Below, piece after piece: positions 22,513 to 34,886 of a stretch of DNA of 64,000 bases (its first letter is position 1; every line of letters starts with the position of its first letter). The position numbers were made by a program, and so were the translations under genes. This DNA is from Haliclystus octoradiatus (taxonomy: Eukaryota > Cnidaria > Staurozoa > Stauromedusae > Haliclystidae), in assembly GCA_916610825.1 (NCBI GenBank), contig OU744450.1:8328030-8392029 (forward strand), given 5' to 3'. The notes beneath the pieces are model-generated. The model had not been told where the DNA came from, made no database searches, and saw only the letters and a program-made list of their open reading frames with translations.

Positions 22513-25500
22513 TACTAGCAATGAGTGTAGTCCATAATGGACCTTCTATGATAAAACTTTCAGATCACTTATAATTAAACAATTGACTAAGCTTTCTATC
22601 GCTGTATAATACGGAGTATGAACTCTGGAGGAGAACATGAGACACAATACGCATTGAAACGATGTAGCATTAATCAATACATCTTAATCATTCCTTTAAT
22701 AAAAATTTAATTTATTTCACATCAATTGAGTCGATTGAAATGTATAATTTAACGTAGCTTTGTCTACATAGAAAAACTTTATTTTATGTGTTGAAAGGAA
22801 GCCAGAACACATTAATTATTATAAATTACAAATACTCAGTCAAATTTCGAAATCTGAAACTATCCATAAAAAATCACTTCAAATCCGATCAGATCCGAAG
22901 ACCTAAAATATTAACCCGAATCTGACCCGACACGATCGGATCGCGTTCGGTTCGAATTCATAAATCTTTATTGCAATATATACAACACTAATGTGGTGTT
23001 CACAAAATAACGCCGTCAAGGTGTGGCCGGTCAAACTCGTGGCATTGCATGCAATATATTCAGCATTAAATTAATTTAGCTTCGACAAAACACATGGTCC
23101 ACTAATTTCTGTTATTAACATGATCAAGCGATATCTTTTGTTAATTAACAATGATTTACTGCTTCATATTAAAAAAAAAATCAGAAAAATCGTTGATAAA
23201 AACTGCCGAATGGCAGATTTGAACTTACGACCCTGATTTTGTAATACCAGAGCATTAACCAATGAGCCAACCCCTTACATACTGTTGTACGCGCCTTGAC
23301 TGTACTAATCAACAAACCTATTGCTTCGACAACGTATTACTGAACAAGGCGACAGCGCGTGTATTGATTTCAAACTATATATATAATCTGATAATATTAT
23401 GATATGATAGTATATGAGCCTATATATTTTTGATCTTTGCAATCTCAGCAAGTAGGCCTGTGATTTTCATGGCAGTCTATCAAAATACTAAGAGTTCGTT
23501 GAAAATAAAATTTTAAAAGTAAACAAAAGATGTGAAATGTTGAACTCATAGTGCTTCTTGTTATCAAATTTTCCAGACTAATAGCATCAACATTCTTTTA
23601 AAAGGAAATAAAATTCTATAATAAATCGCTATACTAATTCGATATTGATATTATGTTACATCTTGTTGTCAATATTTCTACGCGCTATTTATAATACATT
23701 ACAGATGTCGAATGAAAGGAAAGACGATTATGAATAAATTAATTATTTTGATAGAAAAACGAAAACAACTCATTTTGCCAGATTCGTGATATGCATATTT
23801 ATTCAGAATTTATTGAAACGGACGCGATGGTTTATAGAGTGGAAATGTTTAGTGCAGCTTCAAAGATATAAAATACCATAGCCGATGGTAATATTTAAAT
23901 GCTCATGTTATGATGTCTGACGAAAAGGATAATTTACTATGTAGAAAATGAATCTACTTTACCATGCATTTGATTACGATATGAAATGATCATTTTTGTC
24001 AGAATTATTTCGAATAAAAGACAATCTTTATTTTATTCTTATCGGGCGTACATTCTCCTTCGATAAAATATGGTTGTTAACTTACTATTGATTGGTGTAT
24101 TAACTCAGAGAACCCGCTATTATGTATTTAAATGTTGTTCGGAGATTATGCCGCTCGTATAGTTTTTATTTGGATCTCATTTGGAAAATGGTAAGTTTTA
24201 TTTTAATAAATATTGTTTGCTATGATCGATTATTTCGTGCAACCTTTTCACTTTTTATTTTTGTAACACAAGGTTTGTTACACTCATCCAAACTGTATTA
24301 ACTATTTAAAAATGTTTTTGAATTATGTTTTTGTGCTTTTAAATTCAAAGCAAAATTTTTGAACGCTGAAAATATTATAATTATTATTATTTATCACAAA
24401 TCATACGCTCAATTCAATTTAACTTTGTTAAATTTGATATACCTGAAATTAACTTTATTAAATGTTGATCAAAGATAATAACAAGACATCGCTATTTTTA
24501 TTCTCGAAACTGTAGTAACATACTGTGTCTTATTCGTATAGCAAGTCAACAAAATGAAATTTTAATATTAATCGATGCCAGTATAATTCCTTCGTTAATT
24601 ATGGAAGCAAAATCTGAAAATAAAAGCCTTGCTGCTTAAAACCAAATGATTCGTTTTTTTATATTAAATAATAAATTATAAAAATACTTTTGTGCAATGC
24701 CTTGATTAATTCTAAACTCTATGATTTTAGACTGTAGACAGATAATCTCTTCGAACTTTGAATATTTTTCGAAATAGTCGAACGCCAACGCCAATTTGAA
24801 AATTCTTGCAAATTAATTTGTTTTTAAGCCCCGCGATAGATTATTCATTTCAAAACAGATTGTTTGCTCAGTGTTCTCACAAATTATGTATCAAAATAGC
24901 CTTTTTAAAAGTGAAATGTTTTATATCTCGATTTTGAGAAAAGTAATGAACGGCATTTTGTTTCATTAATAAATTAAATTAAGACCTCAAGTCTCTTTAA
25001 TTTCATAGCGTTTGTGCCGCGCTATATGTATTGCTGATATCAACACTACATGAAATATGTCTACGTTTCTTTGATTTCAAAACATATTTTGTCTGGCCTA
25101 GTTATACTGGTAATTCAATGTAATTCAGTATTTCGTATTGCTTTAATTATCATAAAACTGATTCAGTTTCAAGTTTCACTTGTTCAAACAATTTACACGC
25201 AGCTTTTAAATTTAAAGCAAAATATTTTTGTTCTGGAGATTTCAATTTGAAGTCGATTTGGCTGCCCGCTAGATTATCGACCTATGAAATTTTTCAAAAT
25301 CTCTGAATTTTTTAATGCAATGATATCAAATAAAATATCAGATGAAGTATATTATTTTAAAACAACGCCATAGACCCATACTTTTCATACAACAAATTTG
25401 TTACTGTACACGGTTATCTCGACACAAATGTTTGCATAATTTCCCGACAACGGATTATCCGTATTATATCGCCAGTAAGACGTACATAAGTCGCGGACAG

Positions 25501-25565
25501 ACACAGAAATATCGAAATATAGAAATATAGAAATATTGTGATATATAAACAGACAGTATTATGTA
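22513..25565 (+). repeat. R2: ~3-kb R unit
   Basis: 3053-bp unit starting TACTAGCAATGAGTGTAG. Its first ~140 bp resemble the 5' part of the LTR at 62816. In order it holds the LTR-like head, a segment rich in GATCGGATCG/CCGATCC words, a tRNA-related insert (22983-23377), a TATTTAAATG box near 24125, ATG|GTAAGT at 24188, and a tail with CGGACAGACACAGAAATAT. Open frames of 62-66 codons exist but are not kept across the family. Confidence 0.85.
22983..23377 (-). mobile_element. tRNA-related insert in R2, SINE-like
   Basis: About 395 bp present in R2-R6 and absent in R1 (empty site near 16590-16600). Flanked by TATATA, which may be a target duplication or may be local AT-richness. On the minus strand it contains a tRNA-like core at 23204-23278 with TGGCTCATTGG (near A-box consensus) and AGTTCAAATCT (near B-box consensus) at about tRNA spacing. 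There is no clear poly-A tail. The anticodon hairpin is longer than in a working tRNA, so it is not a tRNA gene. Confidence 0.5.
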
Positions 25566-28500
25566 TACTAGCAATGAGTGTAGTCCATAATGGACCTTCT
25601 ATGATAAAACTTTCAGATCACTTATAATTAAACAATTGACTAAGCTTTCTATCGCTGTATAATACGGAGTATGAACTCTGGAGGAGAACATGAGACACAA
25701 TACGCATTGAAACGATGTAGCATTAATCAATACATCTTAATCATTCCTTTAATAAAAATTTAATTTATTTCACATCAATTGAGTCGATTGAAATGTATAA
25801 TTTAACGTAGCTTTGTCTACATAGAAAAACTTTATTTTATGTGTTGAAAGGAAGCCAGAACACATTAATTATTATAAATTACAAATACTCAGTCAAATTT
25901 CGAAATCTGAAACTATCCATAAAAAATCACTTCAAATCCGATCAGATCCGAAGACCTAAAATATTAACCCGAATCTGACCCGACACGATCGGATCGCGTT
26001 CGGTTCGAATTCATAAATCTTTATTGCAATATATACAACACTAATGTGGTGTTCACAAAATAACGCCGTCAAGGTGTGGCCGGTCAAACTCGTGGCATTG
26101 CATGCAATATATTCAGCATTAAATTAATTTAGCTTCGACAAAACACATGGTCCACTAATTTCTGTTATTAACATGATCAAGCGATATCTTTTGTTAATTA
26201 ACAATGATTTACTGCTTCATACTAAAAAAAAAATCAGAAAAATCGTTGATAAAAACTGCCGAATGGCAGATTTGAACTTACGACCCTGATTTTGTAATAC
26301 CAGAGCATTAACCAATGAGCCAACCCCTTACATACTGTTGTACGCGCCTTGACTGTACTAATCAACAAACCTATTGCTTCGACAACGTATTACTGAACAA
26401 GGCGACAGCGCGTGTATTGATTTCAAACTATATATATAATCTGATAATATTATGATATGATAGTATATGAGCCTATATATTTTTGATCTTTGCAATCTCA
26501 GCAAGTAGGCCTGTGATTTTCATGGCAGTCTATCAAAATACTAAGAGTTCGTTGAAAATAAAATTTTAAAAGTAAACAAAAGATGTGAAATGTTGAACTC
26601 ATAGTGCTTCTTGTTATCAAATTTTCCAGACTAATAGCATCAACATTCTTTTAAAAGGAAATAAAATTCTATAATAAATCGCTATACTAATTCGATATTG
26701 ATATTATGTTACATCTTGTTGTCAATATTTCTACGCGCTATTTATAATACATTACAGATGTCGAATGAAAGGAAAGACGATTATGAATAAATTAATTATT
26801 TTGATAGAAAAACGAAAACAACTCATTTTGCCAGATTCGTGATATGCATATTTATTCAGAATTTATTGAAACGGACGCGATGGTTTATAGAGTGGAAATG
26901 TTTAGTGCAGCTTCAAAGATATAAAATACCATAGCCGATGGTAATATTTAAATGCTCATGTTATGATGTCTGACGAAAAGGATAATTTACTATGTAGAAA
27001 ATGAATCTACTTTACCATGCATTTGATTACGATATGAAATGATCATTTTTGTCAGAATTATTTCGAATAAAAGACAATCTTTATTTTATTCTTATCGGGC
27101 GTACATTCTCCTTCGATAAAATATGGTTGTTAACTTACTATTGATTGGTGTATTAACTCAGAGAACCCGCTATTATGTATTTAAATGTTGTTCGGAGATT
27201 ATGCCGCTCGTATAGTTTTTATTTGGATCTCATTTGGAAAATGGTAAGTTTTATTTTAATAAATATTGTTTGCTATGATCGATTATTTCGTGCAACCTTT
27301 TCACTTTTTATTTTTGTAACACAAGGTTTGTTACACTCATCCAAACTGTATTAACTATTTAAAAATGTTTTTGAATTATGTTTTTGTGCTTTTAAATTCA
27401 AAGCAAAATTTTTGAACGCTGAAAATATTATAATTATTATTATTTATCACAAATCATACGCTCAATTCAATTTAACTTTGTTAAATTTGATATACCTGAA
27501 ATTAACTTTATTAAATGTTGATCAAAGATAATAACAAGACATCGCTATTTTTATTCTCGAAACTGTAGTAACATACTGTGTCTTATTCGTATAGCAAGTC
27601 AACAAAATGAAATTTTAATATTAATCGATGCCAGTATAATTCCTTCGTTAATTATGGAAGCAAAATCTGAAAATAAAAGCCTTGCTGCTTAAAACCAAAT
27701 GATTCGTTTTTTTATATTAAATAATAAATTATAAAAATACTTTTGTGCAATGCCTTGATTAATTCTAAACTCTATGATTTTAGACTGTAGACAGATAATC
27801 TCTTCGAACTTTGAATATTTTTCGAAATAGTCGAACGCCAACGCCAATTTGAAAATTCTTGCAAATTAATTTGTTTTTAAGCCCCGCGATAGATTATTCA
27901 TTTCAAAACAGATTGTTTGCTCAGTGTTCTCACAAATTATGTATCAAAATAGCCTTTTTAAAAGTGAAATGTTTTATATCTCGATTTTGAGAAAAGTAAT
28001 GAACGGCATTTTGTTTCATTAATAAATTAAATTAAGACCTCAAGTCTCTTTAATTTCATAGCGTTTGTGCCGCGCTATATGTATTGCTGATATCAACACT
28101 ACATGAAATATGTCTACGTTTCTTTGATTTCAAAACATATTTTGTCTGGCCTAGTTATACTGGTAATTCAATGTAATTCAGTATTTCGTATTGCTTTAAT
28201 TATCATAAAACTGATTCAGTTTCAAGTTTCACTTGTTCAAACAATTTACACGCAGCTTTTAAATTTAAAGCAAAATATTTTTGTTCTGGAGATTTCAATT
28301 TGAAGTCGATTTGGCTGCCCGCTAGATTATCGACCTATGAAATTTTTCAAAATCTCTGAATTTTTTAATGCAATGATATCAAATAAAATATCAGATGAAG
28401 TATATTATTTTAAAACAACGCCATAGACCCATACTTTTCATACAACAAATTTGTTACTGTACACGGTTATCTCGACACAAATGTTTGCATAATTTCCCGA

Positions 28501-28618
28501 CAACGGATTATCCGTATTATATCGCCAGTAAGACGTACATAAGTCGCGGACAGACACAGAAATATCGAAATATAGAAATATAGAAATATTGTGATATATA
28601 AACAGACAGTATTATGTA
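25566..28618 (+). repeat. R3: ~3-kb R unit, near-identical to R2
   Basis: Copy of R2 at an offset of exactly 3053 bp; the only difference noticed is one base near 26228. It carries the same tRNA-like core (about 26257-26331) and ATG|GTAAGT at 27241. It ends in ATATAAACAGACAGTATTATG, then short GTGATAA repeats before host intron resumes near 28645. The identity means very recent duplication, active homogenisation, or an assembly duplicate. Confidence 0.85.
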
Positions 28619-30129
28619 TATAAGTGATAAGTGATAAGTCATAAGTGATATCTCAAGTAACTTTGTACATCATAGAAAAATTATTGTGCATTACGTTATG
28701 TTTCAAGAATTCCGAATAGTATGTTTCAACTTGAGTGTAATTACGATTACATTGTCTTACCACTAATTTATTCTTATATGAAATCTATGATTGAAGTTTG
28801 CTTTATCTGATTTGATTTATGTCTATCAAATGCTTTGTTTTTAATGATCAGTTCTTTGAAAGATGTTCATGTAAATTTCAAGCTAATAGATGTTTCCTGA
28901 TAATTGATGAATATGCACAATGTTCAAAATCAAGAGCAAATGAGATTGTCATAAAGGGAGGTTACCATAAAAGGTACTAGGAAAGCATGAAAGATTGACT
29001 AACCATGTAGAGAGATAGGATTAATGTCCCTCCACGATCTCTGAGAAAGTATGAGCAAATTATGACTGATCTGCTAAGATTACAGCTATAAAGTACCACA
29101 TTTATAATTTTGGAACCCACCTTCATATACGTCATTATAAGAGTTTCATTCATATAACATCAGTTGATAAGTCATTAAGATTCCGACACAAATATTATGA
29201 TAAATATACAGCGTGGTGCATAAGTGTAACATATTACAACTGATATTCAAACCAGAACAGTTAAAAGGGACATATATAAGACTCTTTAAATTAAATATTG
29301 TAAATAAATGTGAAGTTATCAATAGAAAGACACAACAAAACTATCGTACAACAACCACAAGAACGTAAATCAAATCTTTTTTAAAATAATTACTTCAATT
29401 GATTCGCTCAAAATATAAAATTTAAAAAATTTATCTTTTACTTCTCAAGATATTTTTGAGTTCTATAAGATGAAAAGTGATAAAAGTAGTTCCTTTTTTG
29501 CAATGGTAGGTAATTAAGAGATGCTCTGTGTATCGTTCATGTTTACGTGACTTTCATTCTGTCATCTAGGTATTCTATACTTAAGGAATGGGAATGCGAT
29601 ATCAGGGAAAACTTGATTATATCCTCTCTAGCCTCTCCCATCTATAAACCTGACGCAAATAATTTACTTTGAATAAATGTCTTTCCATCTTAATCTATAT
29701 AAGAAATGATTTACTTTGTTTATCATTGTTGGTTCAACACAATAAGAAAACAAAGAATGTAATAATGGAGGTTAAAATTTGAAAATTCATGCTTTGAATG
29801 TTAATTCTTTTTTCTGCTGTTTCAGGATGATACACTATCAAAATATTGGCAATTGAAAAAATTAAATCAATACTATATACTATATATAAACGCTTTCAAT
29901 GTCTAAATATTTCAAACATGTTTAACTGTGTACAAAGATCTAAAGTCAGAATTGGAAGAATTCCAGAGAGCATTTTGTTAGATAGTTCAAATAATAGAAT
30001 TTATTATACATGCGCAAGCCTTTCTAATAGGAACTCTTAAAGAAACTCATCGTACATTATTTCTTTAATAGTTTATACGATAGGATTATTGCGATTACAA
30101 TCACTTTGATGTTTAATGTTATTTATCAG
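28619..30129 (+). other. Intron upstream of C3, resumed B-C intron
   Basis: From ATCTCAAGTAACTTTG (near 28650) it aligns with the B-C intron again. Its first ~270 bp duplicate sequence already present at 16217-16490 on the other side of the R1-R3 block, so host intron is repeated on both sides of the array. No coding content is seen. Confidence 0.7.
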
Positions 30130-30366
30130 ACCTCAGCTCTGCAACCATTGACGATCCTGGAACCATCAAAGCTGGAAGTGAAATAACTTTTACATGTTCA
30201 GCTGACAGTAATGGAGGAGTGGTCACTTATGAATATCAAATAAATAACATCGTAGTTGCCAACCCACATAGAATTTTTGCCAGTGACAATGGTTTGGATT
30301 TGAAATGCATTGCAAAGCTAGCTGGTTTTGCTGACAAAGAAAGCAGTGTTACACTAGTGGTTCAAC
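30130..30366 (+). CDS. Ig-like domain exon, class C (C3)
   Basis: 237-bp phase 1-1 exon, acceptor ATTTATCAG, donor CAAC|GTAAGT. C1-like sub-type (IDDPGTIKAGSE, SNGGVVTYEYQI, DNGLDLKC). Cys22 and Cys59 are present and the third cysteine is absent. Preceded in the gene by A3 (split codon TAC) and followed by B3 (split codon CAC, His), because the class A exon expected between C3 and B3 is missing. Confidence 0.85.
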
Positions 30367-32307
30367 GTAAGTTAAATTCAAGTCTTATATTAAGGAATTT
30401 AGGAATTATACCTTGTTATAGTGGTAACTTTCAATACTAAAGGCAATTGAGTGGACTAATTTTTCATAGTTTGATATAATGAATTTGTTGATGAGGCAAC
30501 AGCGCAGCATCTTTGTTATTTCTTAGGTGATATGTAGATGAAAGTTTTTTGTCTTAATTTGAAAAATAATCGAATGCATATGATGATGGAAGAGTATTAC
30601 GTGGAAAGAATTTATTCCCGCATTTATGTTACCCAAGATGTATGCCGAATGAATGTTAGGGTTCTTGCAAAATAAATACTTGTTATTTTTAAGCTGAATG
30701 AGTGTACAAGGATGTCAAATGAACTGTAAAACACGATGTTCATTCACTACGATATCTATAGTGTATATGTGTATTTCATGTCTTGTAAATTCGACCATCA
30801 ATTTTAAACATTTACATTATAATTTTCAGGTGCAGTTCATCTATAGCCAGGCTAGTGGTCAATCTAGTCCATGCTATAACCTTAGACAATTTGTTTATTT
30901 GAATATTTTGAGTTTGTGAAATTTATAATATAATTATGTTATAAGATAATAAACTTTATTTCTTTCACGTGAGAGCTTTTTACGCAAAGGATAAAAAAAT
31001 ATCTATACTTTCGATAGTCAGCATTCATTATAGTTACAAAAAGTCTCAAAATCAAATTATCAAATCAGATTGAATTTTTCTTCAGAGCTTTCCATGCACA
31101 TCGTTGTTTGCTTTTTCTAGCAATCTGCTTATTTGAATATCGATGAGGGACAATACTTATTTGCTTTCAAAACATGATACTGGTAGACAATACTTGTTGG
31201 TTGTGAAAATAAGACGATATAACCCCTTTAATAATTGTTTGATTAATAGCCTTTCAGACGAATATATAGAGTATTTCAATAAACTTATTTCAATAAAATC
31301 ACTGCACAAAGATCTAGATATAAAGATATCATGAAATGAAATTGATTCCTGACAGGTATATGCTTTCTGAAGTATTTTTATTTTTGAAAAATTTTAAAAA
31401 TAAAATCGATTATCAAATTTTCTTCAAATAGAATTTATACATTCAGATCAAATTTATGTTGTCCTATATTTGAGAAGTAAAATGTTGAATTTTTTGCACA
31501 AACAAATATTTTTTAGCTTCGTTCCTTTCACGGGTTTTAATTTTATTGAACCAACACGAAACTAGCTGGTATAGGCATTATTTTCTGATGAATTTATAAA
31601 TCTTCAACATCAAATGAAGTTAATTCCCGAAAAAAACGATGCCTTTGAAAACGACAAAATAAATGCTTATCAAATCACAGCTACGTAACTACTCTACCAA
31701 AATAAGTATATTAATTTAAATTTTTATAGGCCTATAAACTACTTTGCAGACAGTGGCATACAGCAGACACTTCTATATCACAATATATATACTATTTTTA
31801 ACGTTATAAGATGTTAAGCAGACCCTATTTTGTTATAATTCATGTTTAAGAATTTAGTTTTAATTGTTAAAAAATTTTGGAATTACATTAAACGGGGTGC
31901 TAAAATCACACGGCTATTTATATTTTAATTCAAATCAACAATTGTAATAGAATGATTCATAAAATTATCGTTTTGGATACTATTATTCAATTACTATTTT
32001 CTTTACTTTTTCCAAGTAATTCAGCTCAAGTAAGGTATTCTTTATTTCGATTGTCTCTTTAATTGTAAAAACATTTACCTTCACTCCAAAAATTTCCCTA
32101 TTTGCATTTAGCTTCAATTGGAAAACAAGATAATTCTGTTTTTGAGATTTCAATTTGACTACGATCTGGCTACCCAACAGATTAACAGCCTATGATATTG
32201 TGAAAACTATAAATTCAGGAACAAATTACAATATTTCTCAAACTGTTTCATCTGATATTAGGGTAGTAGTTGCAATAACTATAATGTTATTTTAATTCAT
32301 TTGTTAG
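30367..32307 (+). other. Chimeric intron C3-B3 (A exon lost)
   Basis: 1941 bp. The first ~800 bp align with the intron after C1 (from 5979). From about 31370 it aligns with the 3' half of the A-B intron (from about 2740). The ~200 bp between are of unclear origin. About 1.5 kb including a class A exon is missing relative to unit 1. No A-type exon or remnant was found here. Confidence 0.7.
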
Positions 32308-32544
32308 ACCTCAGCTCTGCATCCATTAATGATCCAGGAACACTCCAGGCTGGAAGTCAGGTTACTTTCACTTGTTCATCAGTTAGCAATGGAGGACCGG
32401 TTACATATGAATATGAGATTGCTGGAATCTCAGTTTCAAACCCTTACACAGCTACTGCAGCTAACAATGGTATGGAATTGAAGTGCATTGCAATCCTATC
32501 TGGTTGCCCTCCGCAAGAAAGCAGTGTTTCATTAAATGTTGAAT
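32308..32544 (+). CDS. Ig-like domain exon, class B (B3)
   Basis: 237-bp phase 1-1 exon, acceptor TTTGTTAG, donor GAAT|GTAAGT. Same protein as B1/B2 except SSVSNGG for SSVSSGG. The surrounding intron is more diverged than the exon. Confidence 0.85.
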
Positions 32545-33664
32545 GTAAGTAACTGATGATCGGTGTTGATGAAGATTGATGTTATGAAAATATGCAAAAG
32601 CAATATTAGTGAGAAATATGTTTCACAACTATCAGCAATTTATTGTAATGTTCTTTATATGACAAGTATACATTAGAATATCATTTTAATTATGTTAATT
32701 TTACTTCCTTGCCGTTGCCAATACATTTCTCCTGCTATGCTATATGAATGTATTATTAATGAATGTAGTGCCACATCTGACGCTATAGTGATACAAGTTC
32801 AAATTCATAAAAGCAAATATATCTATATCAATCTAACAAAAAGGTATACTTTATAATTTTAAAAATAGGTAAGGATGAAATCATATGTTCCTGGTATTGC
32901 ATGAAAATGGGGTAGTACGGTACTATACATACATATCATAGCGATTTAATACATTTATATCTCAAGTAAATTTGTACATCATAGAAAAATTATTCTGCAT
33001 AAATTATGTTTGAAGAATTCCGAATAATATGTTTCAACTTGAGTGTAATTACGATTATATTGTTTTACTATCAATTTATTCTTATATGCAATCATAGATT
33101 TCATAAGTAAGCTTTATCTGTTTTGATTTCTGTCTATCAAATGCTTTGTTTTTAATGATCAGTTTTTTGAAAGATGTTCATATAAATTTGAAGCTAATAG
33201 ATGTTTCCTGATAATTAATGAATATGCACAATGATCAAAATCAAGAGCAAATGAAGTTGTCGTAACGGGTACTAGGAAAGCATGCATGAAAGACTGACTA
33301 ACCACGTAGAGAGATAGGATTATTGTCCCTCCACAATCTCTGAGAAACTATCAGCAAATTATGACTTATCTGCCAAGATTTGCAACTATAAAATACCAAA
33401 TTTAAAGGTTTCGAGCCCTCCTTCATATACGTCAGTATAAGAATTTCATTCAGATAACATCAGTTGATAAGTTATTAAGATTCCGACACAATGAGACGAT
33501 AAATATACAGCGTGGTGTATAAGTGTAACATATTACAACTGATATTCAAACCAGAACAGTTAAAAGGGATATAATATATAAAAAATCTTCAAAATTAAAT
33601 ATTGTAAATATATTTGAAGTTAATATTAGAAAGACACAACAAAACTATCTTCCAGCATAAATCC
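32545..33664 (+). other. Intron B3-C4, 5' host part
   Basis: Aligns with the first ~1.1 kb of the B-C intron and stops near AACTATCTTCCAGC, where the LINE begins. Host intron resumes near 48030, so about 14.4 kb has accumulated at nearly one point. Confidence 0.7.
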
Positions 33665-33846
33665 GAATCCTTTTGAATTGTGCAATTATTGGTAGAGTGC
33701 AGTCGTGTTTTTTTTTGCTACGATGCTTCCCCGCATCTTAGCTAATTAATACTCAAACATCAGCATTACCAATACAAATAAAAACAAATACATTCAATCA
33801 ACTTGAATATCAATTAAATTGGAGTGAAACTGAAAAAATTAACGAA

Positions 33847-34671
33847 ATGACGTCTAAGGTATCAACACGCGGATCGACTATAGCTACACCGATTCCATCG
33901 TTAGCTAAGAAAACAGCGTCATCTTTTACAAAGAAAGATATGTTGGATGTTTTTGCCTGTGAGGAATTCAGAGATCTAATAAAATCAGCAGTGGCTGAAG
34001 CAGTAAAAGATATCAAAGCTGAACTTGAAGAGGTGAGAGATGACGTACTTCCCTTCACCCTCAGACTAAGCCGGCAAGAAGAAGAAATTAAAAAGTTGAA
34101 ACATGATGCAGTAAAACAAATAAAGTCAAATAATCTCAACTATCTCCGATTTGATGGACTACCGGTGAACGAAGATCTGATTAAAAGTGTACAAAATGTG
34201 GCAAGTAATCATCTTGGCATAACTTTGAGCGAGCACGATTTCTCAGCAAAATAAGTTGAGCCGCCATCTTGGAATAATAGATTTCGCAATAAATCTAATA
34301 CAAAAGCCGCTAGTCAGTTAAACGACGACAGTAGCGTGGTGATTAGGTGGAAGCCAACGGTCCTAGTCTACTTCAACAACATATGGAAGCGAAGGGCCGT
34401 CTATGATTCTAGAAGGAATCTAAAAGAGTCGAGAATTGGTATTTTTATATCAGAACATTTAACTAAAGAATCAGCTAAACTGTTCTACGAATGTAGAAAA
34501 TTGTTAAAAGAAAAAAAAATTTTGGCTACTTGGACTTCTGACTTAAATGTTATTGTTAAACATCTGGACGGTCAGAATGTTACTATGGACGAAGATTCTC
34601 TCAATGAATTCATCGCACAATCTATTGAATCCCAACAACACTCAACGCATGAATCGTCATCACAAGGATAA
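33847..34671 (+). pseudogene. LINE ORF1 (RNA-binding protein), broken
   Basis: The N-terminal piece (33847-34254) has a basic Ser/Thr-rich start and a charged coiled-coil-like segment (LEEVRDDVLP, RQEEEIKKLK), then LRFDGLPVNEDL resembling the start of an RRM. A second piece in another frame (34336-34671) has KRRAVYDSRRNLK and IFISEHLTKESAKLFYECRK, typical of the ORF1p C-terminal domain in L1/CR1-type elements. At least one frameshift lies between them. The known role is RNA binding and chaperoning in the retrotransposition particle. Confidence 0.7.
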
Positions 34672-34886
34672 GTTTATAATTTACAAAACCTTCAATATGT
34701 GTAATCATTTACTTCCATTCCATTTTATTTTTATCTTATCTTACTTCCAATCTTTATCTTTCTTCTTTCTTTACCAAGAATTAGATCTGCATTTGATATA
34801 TTATCATAATATTCATTACTGTGAAATTAGTTTGTACTTTAGATTAGCAATATCAGAACAAACAGCCTTTGACATTTTAAATAATT

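Noticed and set aside
23204-23278. Functional tRNA gene on the minus strand
   Set aside because: The anticodon region is too long for a standard 7-base loop, boxes are degenerate, and the core is embedded in a repeat.
19241-28303. Hydrophobic frame (YVSLISKHIL..LVILVIQCNS) in R1, R2 and R3 as a small membrane protein
   Set aside because: R2 and R3 are recent duplicates, most R1/R2 differences change the residue, and R4/R5 have the segment deleted, so there is no sign of coding constraint.
33810-34139. 109-codon minus-strand frame
   Set aside because: Antisense shadow of LINE ORF1.
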